Assembly: GCA_029204225.1 (NCBI GenBank)
Contig: CM055093.1
Location: 32,065,777 to 32,129,776 of the forward strand
Length of the DNA: 64,000 nt
DNA from: Diphasiastrum complanatum
Taxonomy: Eukaryota > Streptophyta > Lycopodiopsida > Lycopodiales > Lycopodiaceae
Direction: 5' to 3'
In this document: piece by piece, positions 46,820 to 57,968 of the stretch
Numbering within the stretch: position 1 is the stretch's first letter
Layout of the letters: each line of letters begins with the position of its first letter
The notes under the pieces: model-generated
Told to the model about the DNA's origin: nothing
The model's input: the letters and a program-made list of their open reading frames with translations, nothing else
Databases searched by the model: none
Made by a program: the position numbers and the translations under genes

Positions 46820-47087
46820 TGTCAAGCAATCATATATGCAACATAAAGCATTCACCAAGTAAGGAGGCAGAAGAAAAACGCTCACTATCACTCTATTACA
46901 CCAAAATCATACTGATGAATGTAAAATGTACAAATAAACCCTGAACCTTGATAGAGAGAGAAAACCTAGAAGTAGACTACTAGACTAGCTTATGGCTAGT
47001 TACAATTGGTAATAGATGTCAGTAATAAAGTACATCGTGAATAGTAACTAAGAAATATAACAATGAAGTTTATCATTGGTTCTAACA
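46820..47087 (-). repeat. Copia-type 5' LTR, 268 bp
   Basis: On the minus strand it runs from TGTTAGAACC (47087) to GCTTGACA (46820). Its sequence differs from the 46446-46792 LTR, so it belongs to another family. Only 15 bases of its leader remain before the other LTR. Confidence 0.65.
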
Positions 47088-48970
47088 AAGAGAAGAGATC
47101 CATGGCCAACAGAGCGACCAAGGGACGAAGCAGTCAATTGGCCAGTTATTCTAGGGATCTCGGAAAACTCATTATATGATGAGTTGAGGCTACAGCTACT
47201 AGACTAACACATGTGTTCGAGAGAGTGCTAAATATTGCCGATCCTTGGCATTTCTTATGAATCAAGAATGTTTTTGGGATCGTGGCTTAAATCCTATCAG
47301 AATCAACCCAAATGTGTCCTTCTAGTCAGAAGAAGACCACCGTATGATGGCCCGCCGACTCTACTATAGAGCGACATTCATGTCCTCACGGTATGTCATG
47401 ATGATTGAAGACTGGCAGGAATTCAGGTTCATACAAAAGGTGCGTTATATTTTGTCCAAGAATCAAGAAATGAGTGTTTCGTGATCCTTGAACATTCATA
47501 ATGCTGTCTTTTAGTCTTCTTGTTTCTTGAATTGTGGTTGCATGTAGATTAATTGCAGTTTCCAAGATTTGTTTCATGATCTGAAGAATACACACACTGA
47601 TAAAAAGAATCAGTGAACACTCTACACCATTCATTATGATATAATACATCGAGGGCCCCAATCCCTCATAATATCATGAGGACCCCAACTTCTCATAACT
47701 AATTTACGGGTTGAAATAGGTCTATTGACTTGCTTACGAGCTGGAGATTTGAGATTAGTTCAATCGTGGGCGTTAGTAACACCTTGCACCATCTAGAAGT
47801 GAAGGAGAAAGTTGAAGAGACTGCCACTCAAGTGTCAACATAGTTGTTGGGGACTTATTTTTGGTAGAAGGCCCTAGATTAGCAAAAACTAATATTTTAT
47901 TGTTCAAAATCTAAAATCAAGATTGGGGTACATTTAGTATCCTTATTCCTCATCGCTACCCCCTTCATATCATGTTAGTCCTCACTCTCCAATGCCATTG
48001 CTTCTCTCTCTCTTTGTCCCCTTCACTTTGAATTAATAGTGCTCCTTGTTGGTACAAGATCTACAAACATTTGGCTAGAGGTTTGGTAGATTAATATATT
48101 GTCATCATAAAAGTACAAACTACAAAAGAGACATTAATTTCATGAAGTCTAGCTTTTTCTTGAATATAGATATGACATTAACTAAAACAAGATTTTGAAA
48201 CTTTCATGTAAGAGTAGTTTGTTGGAGACAATGCTTCTTGGTTTCCAAGGGGAGGCTCTAACCTGGGACCAAAGAAACTTTGGATGCCAATGACACAATA
48301 ATGAGAACATTTACATTTTGAACACATGACATATGTTTTTTATTATGTTGTTTGTTGTAACTTGATAATTTGTTGGGTTTTGCTTGAGTGTAATGTGCTA
48401 GCTATTATATTTTTAAAAACTTTTTGAGTGAGGAGATTGGACACCATGTTTTGTGGTGAAGCACATGAGTAAAGGGGATACATATGAAGTTAAGGCCTTT
48501 TTTGGTTGATTGATTATTCTTGAATGCACTTGGGTAAGATTTAATAGGAATGTTGATCATTGAACATAAGACATGACTTTTTTGTATTGAATTTTCACAA
48601 TCATTAAATAAATTGACACATTTTGCTTTTGTCACCTCAAAGTGATATTTAACACCACTGTAAATGTGTGACTAAGGATATCTTGGGGGTTTGCTAGCCC
48701 TCAGCTTTTTCTTATGTGCATACATATAAATTAACATACCTAGGTACGTACATGCGAAGTGTATTCTAGATTGTCACATTCAAGGTACAATCACAACCCC
48801 ACCTTGTCAAAAACAATTGAGCATTATTAAAATGTGACATCATGATATTTTCACCTTGATGAGGTACTTTCCATCATCAATGATGAGGGTTGGGTCTACC
48901 TATGCCCAAAGTTACTCCCTACTTGCCCTAAGTTGTTAAGTATAACCTTGTATACTTTTTGATATTATCA
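47088..48970. other. No recognisable gene (47.1-49.0 kb)
   Basis: AT-rich intergenic sequence without conserved motifs. An open stretch at 47386-47661 (minus) has a hydrophobic segment but no family signature. Confidence 0.5.
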
Positions 48971-49302
48971 ATTCATGGGAGAGATTTAAATCCGAGCGAG
49001 TGACCCCAACTCAAACACGATACATTAACTCAGCACCTTGTATGAGACCTTGAGGCTTGTATCTGACGAGAGGTGCTCTAGAATGTTTTAGCAATAAAAT
49101 ACGCATGGTCTTTCGGAAATACCTTATGGCCATACAATTCATGGGAGAGAATAAAATCTGAGTGAGTGACCCCAACTCAGGCGCGATACTTCAACAGAGC
49201 ACATGTGGGAAGATGAGACGTTGAGCCTTGTATCCAACGAGCGGTGCTTCACAACGTTTTAGCAATAAAATACGCATGGTTTCGGAGAGGCCTGGTGGCC
49301 AT
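48971..49302 (+). repeat. Tandem duplication, 166-bp period
   Basis: Two diverged copies, 48971-49136 and 49137-49302. Shared phrases are ATTCATGGGAGAGA, GTGACCCCAACTCA and TTTTAGCAATAAAATACGCA. It ends about 50 bp upstream of the promoter motifs of the arabinogalactan-peptide gene. Confidence 0.85.
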
Positions 49303-49352
49303 CTCCTGTAAATTAGGGCAAGTGACCATGGTTCACCCTCCACATGCAGCAA

Positions 49353-49438
49353 GGCCCAACCCTAACTACCTGCCAGCTGCCAGGCCCAATAGGAAGGATT
49401 GAGGGCTGGGAACAGCGAATCAGTGGGACCCACGTGGC
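49353..49438 (+). promoter_or_regulatory. Candidate promoter motifs of the AG-peptide gene
   Basis: Two GGCCCA site-II-like elements (49353-49358 and 49383-49388), a telo-box-like AACCCTAA (49358-49365) and a G-box core CCACGTGG (49430-49437), 260-345 bp before the ATG. These are common plant promoter elements. A pyrimidine-rich, likely 5' UTR stretch follows at 49500-49560. No clear TATA box. Confidence 0.5.
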
Positions 49439-49697
49439 TTGATCTGGTTGGAACGCATCAGCCAAAGTACAGCAATCCTGGGTGTACTAAAGGCCCCCTT
49501 CGTCTTCTCTACCCATGTTCGTTTTCTCTCTTCTTCCTCTCGATCGATCCTTCTTTGCTCGCAGCTCGATCCTGCTGCGTGCATTGCTCGATCCATTACA
49601 GATTTGGCTTCAGCTTTCGGGCATTCTGCTTCTGTTTTTGCTTCAGTTGTTCTTTGAAGGCAGATTGATTTATTCGCTGAAGTACGGGCTTCGTGAA

Positions 49698-49907
49698 ATG
49701 GCGTTTGAAGCTCGATCTTTGGTTGCCAAGATGACTGCAGCTCTGCTTTTGGTTGCCGTATTTTGTCAGATGGTAATGGCAGAAGATCCGGCTCCAAGTC
49801 CTGCCCCTGCGCTAGTCCCTGGAGCTAGCCCTGGCAGCGTGGTGCCTTCGGTTTTGGTTGGAGCGGCGGGCAGTTTTCTTGTTCTTGTGCTCAGCTTCCT
49901 GTTTTGA
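49698..49907 (+). CDS. Arabinogalactan peptide, GPI-anchored (69 aa)
   Basis: Arabinogalactan peptides are very short hydroxyproline-rich cell-surface glycoproteins. They enter the secretory pathway, are O-glycosylated on Ala-Pro/Ser-Pro units and are held at the plasma membrane by a GPI anchor. Here residues 12-28 form a signal peptide (MTAALLLVAVFCQMVMA). A mature core EDPAPSPAPALVPGASPG with the diagnostic AP/SP/AP glycomodules follows, then a C-terminal hydrophobic tail (residues 48-69, ending LVLVLSFLF), as needed for GPI-anchor addition near the small residues around 42-46. I chose ATG 49698 because it has G at -3 and +4. ATG 49731 would give a 58-residue precursor closer to usual family length. 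The frame is also open from an ATG at 49515, but that gives an odd extra hydrophobic N-terminus. No intron is needed. It appears intact and is the best host gene in the window. Exact family member unknown. Confidence 0.85.
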   Translation: MAFEARSLVAKMTAALLLVAVFCQMVMAEDPAPSPAPALVPGASPGSVVPSVLVGAAGSFLVLVLSFLF

Positions 49908-51674
49908 GTCAGATCCATGAAAATTCAAAACGGTTCTTGAAGCGCCCCTGTCTTTCCAAGCGCTTCCTATGTCTGCAATGTCTTGGGCAGTTTTGGAATA
50001 ACTATTATTCTTTTTCTTCAGCTGGGGACTGGTACCAGTCTAGAGAGCTTATTGCCTGCTGCCGGCAGGACGTGTTGGATTTAGTCTACTGATGCTAACT
50101 TTGAATTGGATTCTTCTCATTCCATAGACATTATGTAAGCATTGTATATGCAGTTCCCATTTTATTCAAATATAAATGAGTCGTTTTTTTGAACGTGGCT
50201 CACTTTAGCAAGTTCTGTACTAGTTCGCGTTTCGACATCAGAATAAGTACGACAACAGATGTTGCTGCGCGAATTTGATTAGTTGAGTATGTATGATAAT
50301 AGATGCTGCTTTAAATTTTGCTTTAAATTTGAGGATCTGTCAACTTTCTTGTTTAGTTATGCTACAAATAACCACGGCAATGGCTTCATGATTACATAAC
50401 TTCCAATACCCGTCTTCATTGAAACTCTGTTGTATTTTTTATGCGTGGCAGCTTCGTGAGACAGGTCAGTAACTTTGTAAACGCTAGATTAATATGTACT
50501 TTTAACAGAACTTGTCTCGGTTGTCATGTAGGTTGAGAATCTTGACGCTCTTTTCAACTGTGTTTTGGCTGATGATAACAGAACGATTTGTGCAAGACCT
50601 CATCCTTTGCTCTTGCTCTGCTTGTCTACAACCCTTTCTGAGCATTTAAACCTGTGTAGTGATGCAATTACTTAGCTCGATCAGTGTTTACTGTCCAGAA
50701 TGTTGCTAAATTGAAAAGCAAATGCTGATTCAACCCATTTCATACATGTCAAAATCCCAGTGATAATCATCTATTGTAACATCATGCCTGTTTTCCTGAA
50801 GGAATTTCAACAACTAGAGTTGCAGTATTAGAGTATGATCAACTTTCAGGCTTCCAAAGTACTCATCCAGCAACAATGTCTTTTGCATCTAAATTCTTTA
50901 AAGTTGAGGGCAAGTGGGGTAGAAGGCTCAACAGATCCAATGCCAATTCTTAATACCCACATGGAATATTTTTTCAGACTAAAAGTAAGTGAGCAATCAT
51001 TATGGCCTTTCTTGCCCAGCCATTGTCCATTTGCTTTAGGTTGCCCCTTACTTACCAAACGCACCTTCTCTTCCCTCAATCCTCCAAGGGCAAAAATGCC
51101 AAAGAGGATTATTTATAATATCCCTACCTAGCAAAGGGCCTTGCTATCTCATGTGCCTGGATGGATAGCTAAAGCTAGTTTTAAAAGATGGGGCCTCTTT
51201 TTTATTTTGCCTTTGGACCGAGGGCATGATTCCTTTCTGCATGTGTAACTTTTTGGGGAGCTATATTTGAAGCTACTCTACGTGGCAAGAATGGACGCTA
51301 ACATGAGGTAAGCCAATTGCTAGGCTCGAACAATGGTCACATTGGATGCCACTCCATGCAGTTTCATGTTAAAAGGTTAGAATTTAAATGCATTTCTTTA
51401 AAGGGAATAAAAGGGAATATTGGTTGTAAAGGGTTGAGAAGACTCCAAATGTAGGCCAACATTTTAGGGACATTGCCGTGCCCAAAGAATGGGTTTGAGT
51501 TGCCCCTACGTGGCAGAGGGTCCTTGCCATGTCATTTGCCACAGTGGCAAGTGCATGTTAATGTGAAAGCGAGGAGGCCCATTTTTTCGCCTTGGACCAA
51601 TGGAGAGCTCTATTTTAAATTTCGACTTGGTGTGAAATGGCCCTTAGATTCAGGTCAATTGTACTTACCCTCTC
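49908..51674. other. 3' flank and intergenic spacer (49.9-51.7 kb)
   Basis: The first 270 bases are a likely 3' UTR with an AATATAAA-like signal near 50170. The rest has no gene. Two distantly similar blocks (about 51125-51290 and 51503-51650, sharing GAGGCCC/GGGGCC, CTTTGGACC and GGAGAGCT/GGGGAGCT phrases) look like an old duplication next to the gypsy LTR. Confidence 0.45.
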
Positions 51675-52082
51675 TGTTACGTACTCATAAGGGCATGCAA
51701 TAGGAAACTTGAGGTGACTGTCTCATTTATGGGATGGAATGTTGATCTGGAGCTATAGGTCTTTTGAGTGCCACGTGTCAATGTCTTATTGACGTGCAGT
51801 GACTCTTTGTTATGGACCCGCGTCAGTGTGCACAACTGCCGCTTGTTGATCGTCATGCGTGACTCCTATAGTCGGAGATGACCCCACCTGGACTATGTAT
51901 ATAGAAGTGGATTTCCATGAGCTTGTCATTCATTCTTCATTCTCTCCTGGAGAATGAAGAGCTCTTCCACTGGTGGTCAGGTCAAGACGATTATCTAGGC
52001 CTCAAAATGTAGGGCGGTAACGTAGCATTCATCACCTGTTTGTGCTTTAGCAATGACCGGATCGACGATGGGGATTCTAACA
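51675..52082 (+). repeat. 5' LTR of a gypsy chromovirus, 408 bp
   Basis: TGTTACGTAC...GATTCTAACA, followed after two bases by a primer site. A TATA-like GTATATAGAAG lies near 51896. Same family as the LTR 1389-1905 but without that copy's ~105-bp extra segment. Confidence 0.85.
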
Positions 52083-52084
52083 TT

Positions 52085-52096
52085 TGGTATCAGAGC
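52085..52096 (+). other. Primer-binding site, initiator-Met tRNA
   Basis: TGGTATCAGAGC two bases after the gypsy LTR end. Confidence 0.88.
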
Positions 52097-53593
52097 CATC
52101 GATCATTGTGTATAAGGTGCATCGTTCTTAATTAAGTTTTGATTGGTTTAAGCTTTTGGCTGAAAGCTTAGTTGTTTTTGTTGTTTTGAGATGAACAACT
52201 TTGCTTTCTGGTTTGTCTCAATCCCGAGGTCGTTTGGATAGAAAACGAGCTACCTTTGCTAGCTATGATGGATGTTTGTTGGTTTTGTAATTACTTTTAG
52301 CCATTTTCCTTGGCTGTTAGAATTTTCAGAAATTATTAATGTTTTCGGACCTCGGTTGGAAATCGGAATCAAAATCGTAAAAGAAAACCTGTAACTTTTT
52401 TACTATCTTTTGTTTATAGACAGTAAAAATTTATTTATTTTAGTGGTTTTCTTTGATGTTTTGGAAGCCGGACTGACTGTCCGTACAGTTGTACGGACAG
52501 CCAAAAAAAAATTGGCGGGCACCTGCACACGCGGTGCGCCTTCCCGAGCTGGGAGCAGGCTCCCTGGAAAAACCTCTGCCTGCGGACTGTCATGCAGCTT
52601 GTGGTTGGAGGAGTGGGAATCTTCAAAAGATATTCAAAGCTTGTTGAATTGTACTTTTCTAGCTACTGAAAGTACATTCATGACCTTTGCCATAACTAAA
52701 AGTGTGCTTTACTTTGTAAACACTTTAAGCTTTGAAAACTTTCTTGTAATATTTTCTTTGAAGTTAAGTTCTAAGCTACAAAACATAGTACTATGGCAAA
52801 CTTTGTTAACTTAATATACAAAGTTTTAAAGCAAACTTGAATTTTAAAGTTTGCAAAGTTTGTTTTACAAAGTTTATAAACTTCTAAGCTTAAAAAGCTA
52901 TCTGAAAAGAATAGCTTTGCTTTTGATTTTTTAAAGAAGTGGAGGATGGTAAGCAGAAGTACACAGCCTGTATTTGCAGACTGTACCTATTGCAAGTACA
53001 GACTTGTGTGGCTTTGTTCTCCTCTTCCTTAGTCTCTTATTTGGCCTCTTTCATCCTCCTTGTAAAGTTCCACCTGCACATACAAAATATTTTGCAATCT
53101 AACAATCCTCACTACCTTTTTGAAGGAAAAGTGAACTTTTTACTTCCACCTCCTCCTCTTGAATGTACAATTGTACTTGCACCTCCTCCTAAGTCTAAAG
53201 ACAAACCTTAGAGGACTTTTAGGTGCTTCTATGGGCCATAAGGCCAAGAGGTCTAGGTGGTGACCCAAAAGGGTAGGTGGGGGGGGCGTGACCCAAGTGA
53301 CCCTTGGGTGAGGTGGCATAGGGAGGGTGGTGGTGGCCATGTGTCTTGAGGGTAGGTGGATCCCATAAGGGAATGCCACTTGTTTTTGGGCCCCTGTGCT
53401 TGTTAGGTGACTACCATAAGGCCCGCCACCCATCAAGGTCAAAAAGGAAGGAAAAGATGTGGAGTGGGGGGTAAACACTCCACCTTCACCATTGAGGAGC
53501 TTAATTGTGGCTTAGTCTCCTTGAGTTGTTGTCTCAATCTCCCTAAGCCACTTTGTAGCGAAGCTCTTGCAGTTTTTCCTTTGCGCCCTTGTC
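52097..53593 (+). other. Gypsy leader region, non-coding
   Basis: About 1.5 kb between primer site and gag start, with no recognised motif. It contains a strong hairpin at 52477-52500 (CTGTCCGTACA / TGTACGGACAG, loop GT) and a G-rich stretch near 53275-53290. The open frame 52410-52814 shows no family signature. Confidence 0.5.
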
Positions 53594-55158
53594 ATGCCCT
53601 CGGGTGAAGGACCATCTTCACTACCTACTCCTCCTGATGAAGATACTAAACAACTTGTACAGGCCTTGAATATGCTGCAAAACTAAATCCAAGAAATGCA
53701 AGCTAAACATGCCCCATGGCCGAGCAAGAATAGCGTTCTTCAACGCACTCACGGTCCATTGTCCTTTATTCTATGTCTAATCCAGAATTCTTTTCAGGTG
53801 AAAAGAAAGACTGGCATCCTGAAGTTATATTGTCTTGGCTCGATCGGTGGAATAGCCATTTTTCCATGCACGACCTGTTGAATTCACACGTGTGGGACGC
53901 CCTACACATATACTTTTGATCTCCTAAGCCCAATAATACCATAAAGATCAAACTAGCATTGACTGACAATAGGAAAGCTGATCATACAAGAAATATTATT
54001 GTATTACAAGCAAGATCTGTCAACAAAACATGAAACTAAGTACAATAAATGCCTCAACTCGACTAGAGAGACAATATGAAAGTACAAACTCGAGTAGAGA
54101 GAGAAGGCACAAAGAGCTTAGTCTCCAAATTTGCATTACACACAAATTTCATCATCTTCTCAATGAGAGTACACCACCTATATATAGATCCATGGACTCT
54201 CCTCCTACTTTGAGTTGAATTGGAGATCCACCTCTCAAGCTATCTAGACTTATTCAAGCCACCTCAATATGTCTAATTGTGCCACCTAGTCTTTTCATGC
54301 ATTAAATGTGGCATGCAAAGTACAAATGGCAATTCCTATGGTAGCTCAAGTTTCTACTTCTATCTACCTTGAATTTTTTATTCTAAGATGAGTCTTTACT
54401 AAGCCAAAAGAGCTCAATTCATCTTTGGCATTTTTAGGACCCCTACTTACAACATTAGATAAATTTTTCCAATATTTCAACATGACCTACCCGATAGTAC
54501 AAATATCGCTTCTGCCCTCATGTTTTACGTGGTAAGGCGTTTACGTGGTGCGATCTGAAGAAAAGGGCTTGTGCTTCCACGTGGGATGTCTTTCAAGAAG
54601 CCTTTAATACGGCTTTCCTACCGGTTTTGGATTATTTTGAGCATTGGCGGCATTTTGCCACCGTGCAGATGGGTAGTAGGCCGTTAGATGCCTACATCCA
54701 GGAGTTCTAGGAGATTTTGCCCCGATTCGCTTCGTGAATCGATCCTATCTTATTAAAGTTACCTTTTATCTTGGGACTTCCGAAAGAATTTCAACTAGAA
54801 GTTCAGCGTGACCAACTGCATACAATTGATAATACAGTTCGCTTTGCAAAAATCTTCTATGATGCCCATTTTGCCTCCCGCAAGGAGCAAAGTTTGCCCA
54901 AGGTAGAGCAAAAAAAAAAAAGAATTCAAGAAGCGAAGCAAAGACAAGATGGACATCGATTCCCAGGGCGAGAAAAAGCGCATCAAGTTGGATCGTGCGA
55001 TTTATGGCAAGCCGAGAACCGGCGGCTTGTGCTACTCCTACATGGAGAAGGGGCATCTTTCAAAAGACTGCCCAAAGAAAAAGCAAAAGAAATATGGTGG
55101 GCAACCTAAATTCTTTTTTTCGTCCATAAACATGATGACATTTGTTTTGAGACTTTGA
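53594..55158 (+). pseudogene. Ty3/gypsy gag, split by a solo LTR
   Basis: An ATG at 53594 starts MPSGEGPSSLPTPPDEDTKQ. After a stop and frameshifts the capsid reads WLDRWNSHFSMHDL and is cut at 53876 by a solo LTR. It resumes after 54482 with FTWCDLKKRACASTWDVFQE, FLPVLDYFEHWRHFATVQMG, RPLDAYIQEF (then a stop) and LGLPKEFQLEVQRDQLHTID. This is the classical retrotransposon gag pattern. The zinc knuckle near 55021-55072 reads CYSYMEKGHLSKDC, with the second Cys of the usual CxxC replaced by Tyr. No protease or polymerase follows; the element is lost after 55158. It goes with the LTR and primer site at 51675-52096. Confidence 0.82.
53876..54482 (-). mobile_element. Solo LTR inside the gypsy gag
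   Basis: A 607-bp unit with matching 7-bp inverted ends (TGTTGAA...TTCAACA). The flanks are CGACC on the left and TGACC on the right, a 5-bp target duplication with one change. A minus-strand TATA box (CTATATATAGG) near 54178-54188 suggests right-to-left orientation. It splits a gag codon series that continues on the far side. Confidence 0.85.
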
Positions 55159-55960
55159 CTTAAAAAAGAGTAATCTTTTTTGGTATTTTTTAGTGGTCCT
55201 AGTTTTAGGCCAAAAGGGATTTTATAAATTATCTTAAAAAAAATGCCAAAAAATGTATACTTTCAATAAAGCACTACAAGGGTTTTTTTGCAAACTTTAG
55301 AAAACCATCATAATTACAAATGAGATAACATTTTAAGACAACACGTGATTTTTGAAACTCCAAATCCCATTAAAATAGAACTTTGACAATCCAAAATGGA
55401 TGTTCTTCTCTATTTTTTGAAGCTAAAAGTGCAACAAGACTTTCAATTTGAATTTCATTCGGATCATCACAGTACTTTATTTTTGCAACTTTCGCAATTT
55501 GCCTATTCTCACATATCACATTTTTCAATTTACAAAAAGATATTTGTGAAATATTTCATAATATTTGTGAATTATCAAAGTGCTCTTATGTTTTAATTTT
55601 GAATTATATTTTTATCTCAATAGTTAACATAGGTATTAAAATTCCTTTTTTTTGAGTTGATTTTTTATTTTTTAGTTTTTGATTTTTTTCTCAAATCTTT
55701 AGAAAAAATCAAATTTCTAAGAGATATATCTATTTTTTATGAATTTATGATTTTTTATTATTTTAATATTTATAATTTTTTGATTTTCTATTAATTTAAT
55801 TTTTTGAAATTTTTGTTTTTTTTATTTTAACTTTCTAAATTTTTATTTTCTTGATTTTTTTAATTATTTTGGGTTTTTAATTATTTTGATTTTTTAATTC
55901 TTTTGATTTTTAATTTTTAAAATTTGACTTTCTGTTTCTAAAACTTTCACGTAGTTTCTC
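55159..55960. other. AT-rich spacer (55.2-56.0 kb)
   Basis: Extremely AT-rich, with runs of T and repeated GATTTTT/AATTTTT phrases (55660-55930). No gene. Confidence 0.6.
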
Positions 55961-56800
55961 TTGCTATGCTGAGCATAGCAAAGGAACGGATATTGCTATG
56001 TTGAGCATAGCAATAGTTTCTCTTGCTATGCTTAGCATAGGAATGACCATGGGCCTTCATCACCTTTGTTGTCAACTTTGTCGACAAAGCGTAACTATGT
56101 TCAACATTTTCGTGCTGAGCACAAAAATGTTGAACATAGGACCACTTTGTCGATGAAGTTGTCAACAAAGTGTAAGTTGTGAAAGACTCACACATGCCCA
56201 TTGTGAGTGGGCCTTCGTTGTTTTTGTCGACAAAGTGAGTCAATGCTCCAAGATGATAAAATGTACCACTAAGAAGCATCAAAGGCATCAATTTTTTGAA
56301 AGTGTCAAACCAAACATTGGGAAGACTTCAAAATATAGAGCACAATTATTTATTATTCGACTTTGATTTGAGTTGATATGGATGTGATTTTCAGCTTTGA
56401 ATATAGTCCCAAAAACAACAATCCCATAAAAAAACTTCAATGCTCTAGAAATCTATTTTGAGTTATTCTAAAAAACCTGCATTCTTTAAAGCCTGTCATA
56501 TTTTTAAAGACTATTACTCATAAAAAGGTCTACATGCTTCTATAGAAAATTTAACATCGATTTTTGAGAAATTATGAAAGCTCTGTTCCTACACTTTGTC
56601 TATCCAGGGGCAAGTCTCGATCCCTGTGCCTGGATACTTGAGTTTTCCAATAAAAATTGGCTATGCCGAGCGTAGCCAAATTTTTATTTTGCTATGCTCA
56701 ACATAGGAGAATCTTTTTGTTTATAGAGAATCTTTTTGTTATGTAATTTAAAGATTTTTTTTGTAAAGGAAAAGATTCACCTATGCTGAGCATAGGTGAA
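55961..56800. repeat. Cluster of palindromes around CTATGCTGAGCATAG
   Basis: Near-perfect palindromes at 55961-55981, 55992-56014, 56023-56043, 56076-56089 (CTTTGTCGACAAAG), 56095-56139 (16-bp arms CTATGTTCAACATTTT plus an inner GTGCT/AGCAC), 56143-56170, 56659-56677 and 56776-56800 (TTCACCTATGCT g AGCATAGGTGAA). Several share the core TATGCTGAGCATA. No coding content. Confidence 0.88.
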
Positions 56801-56820
56801 AAACTTTTGAAAATTTTTTT

Positions 56821-57066
56821 GCCCTTGCAAGAGCTCGTGGAACAGTGCAAAAAACTATTTTTTTCCAAGCGATTGCAACGCCTGCGAGCTTTTTTGAAGA
56901 AATAGTTTATCCTTTCTACTCAAATGATGGTAGCACAACTTTTGCCCTCGTAGGAGCTCGCGGAACAGTGCAAGAAGTTATTTTTTTCCAAGTGATTGCA
57001 GGCGTGCGGGCTTTTCTCAAGAAATAGTTTAATGTTTTTGCTCCAAATGATGGTAGCGCTTGCGGT
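56821..57066 (+). repeat. Tandem 123-bp repeat, two copies
   Basis: Copies start at 56821 and 56944 and share GAGCTCG(T/C)GGAACAGTGCAA, TATTTTTTTCCAAG(C/T)GATTGCA and CAAATGATGGTAGC. The period is 41 codons, so an open frame passes through both copies, but I recognise no protein family in it. Confidence 0.82.
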
Positions 57067-57168
57067 TGAGGTGTTGTTCATGTTATCAAGAATTGTTTTG
57101 TTGTGCCATCGTTAAGCAGCTCCAAATGATGCCATCATTAAGTAGCTCCATGATATCCTGGACGATGA

Positions 57169-57351
57169 TCTGATGTTGAAGATGAGCTGCAAGCTTTTGA
57201 GTTGAGACGATTGGCTGGGAATTTGAGAGAGCAGTCGAAGGAGCTTGGGAAGGGCCTGGGGCTTTTAGAACAGCAGGCGAACGAGCTCTTCCGGATGCTA
57301 GTGAACAGCAGAGTAGCACTCCTTAATTTGATTACTCATTCAAGAAACTGA
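57169..57351 (+). pseudogene. Fragment resembling UPF0496/BPS1-like proteins
   Basis: A 60-codon open stretch after a TGA reads DELQAFELRRLAGNLREQSK, then LLEQQANELFRMLVNSRVAL and ends with TGA at 57349. Amphipathic helical phrases of the kind L(K/R)EQ..L.K.LGLLE(Q/K)...E.FR.LV.SR.ALL are, as I recall, typical of the C-terminal part of plant UPF0496 (BPS1-related) proteins. Only this end segment is present, with no start codon and no upstream domain, so it is at best a gene remnant. The similarity is from memory and modest; a chance helix-rich frame is the alternative. Confidence 0.35.
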
Positions 57352-57720
57352 GTTCAGCCATCCACTCACTACGAGTGCACATTTCAATTTTGGATAACTT
57401 TCGCATCCATCATATGAATCTAGAAGGTGAGATCAAGATCTTGTAGAGCATGTCGTAGAAAAAGATTTGGTCTGATATGCGGCACCGAAAGCATTTCTTT
57501 TTTAGATTCTTTGTGGGAGGAGATCACTGGTGATTAATTAGGGTTTCAAACAACCACCTTTCTCAGCCAAGAAACTCTCACAAATTCTCTCAATCAAAAT
57601 GTGAAGTCAGTGGTGTGGAAACGGATCCTCGTCAAACTCAATTTGACAATAAACTCTTCTTTTGCTTGCTCTTGGATTTTGTGTTTCTCACACAAATCTC
57701 ATTATAGATTAGTTCCAATA

Positions 57721-57886
57721 GAGGATTTAAAGTCCTTATCGAAACTAATAAAAACATCCTACCATGAAATAAATAACTAGATTCGAAAACCGCCTTTACA
57801 TTGGATGGTTCGGTGACGGTTTAATATAATCTATGATCTACGTACACCTTCTTTACCCTTAGTTTCGATAAGGACTTTAAATCCTC
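57721..57886. repeat. Perfect 28-bp inverted repeat
   Basis: Arms 57721-57748 and 57859-57886 (GAGGATTTAAAGTCC... and its exact complement) separated by about 110 bases. It may be a small non-autonomous element or part of the organellar insertion next to it; I see no target duplication. Confidence 0.85.
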
Positions 57887-57968
57887 TCCCTCATTTGGAA
57901 AGATAACTTACTAATAAGCAAAAACCTACCATCCTATGAATAAAAAGTGACATAGTCTGTTCTTAGGT

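Noticed and set aside
47386-47661. 91-codon minus-strand ORF with a hydrophobic stretch
   Set aside because: No conserved motif or transcript-like context; could be chance.
49515-49697. In-frame upstream ATG extending the AG peptide to 130 residues
   Set aside because: The extension adds an unusual hydrophobic block before a normal signal peptide; the family is short and starts at the signal peptide.
49420-49797. 125-codon antisense ORF over the AG-peptide gene
   Set aside because: Its composition follows from the antisense of the signal-peptide and UTR sequence; no domain is recognised.
52410-52814. 134-codon ORF in the gypsy leader
   Set aside because: No family motif, spans a palindrome, and lies between primer site and gag.
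55961-56170. CRISPR-like array of repeated palindromes
   Set aside because: Spacing and repeat sequence are irregular, there are no uniform spacers, and the context is eukaryotic.
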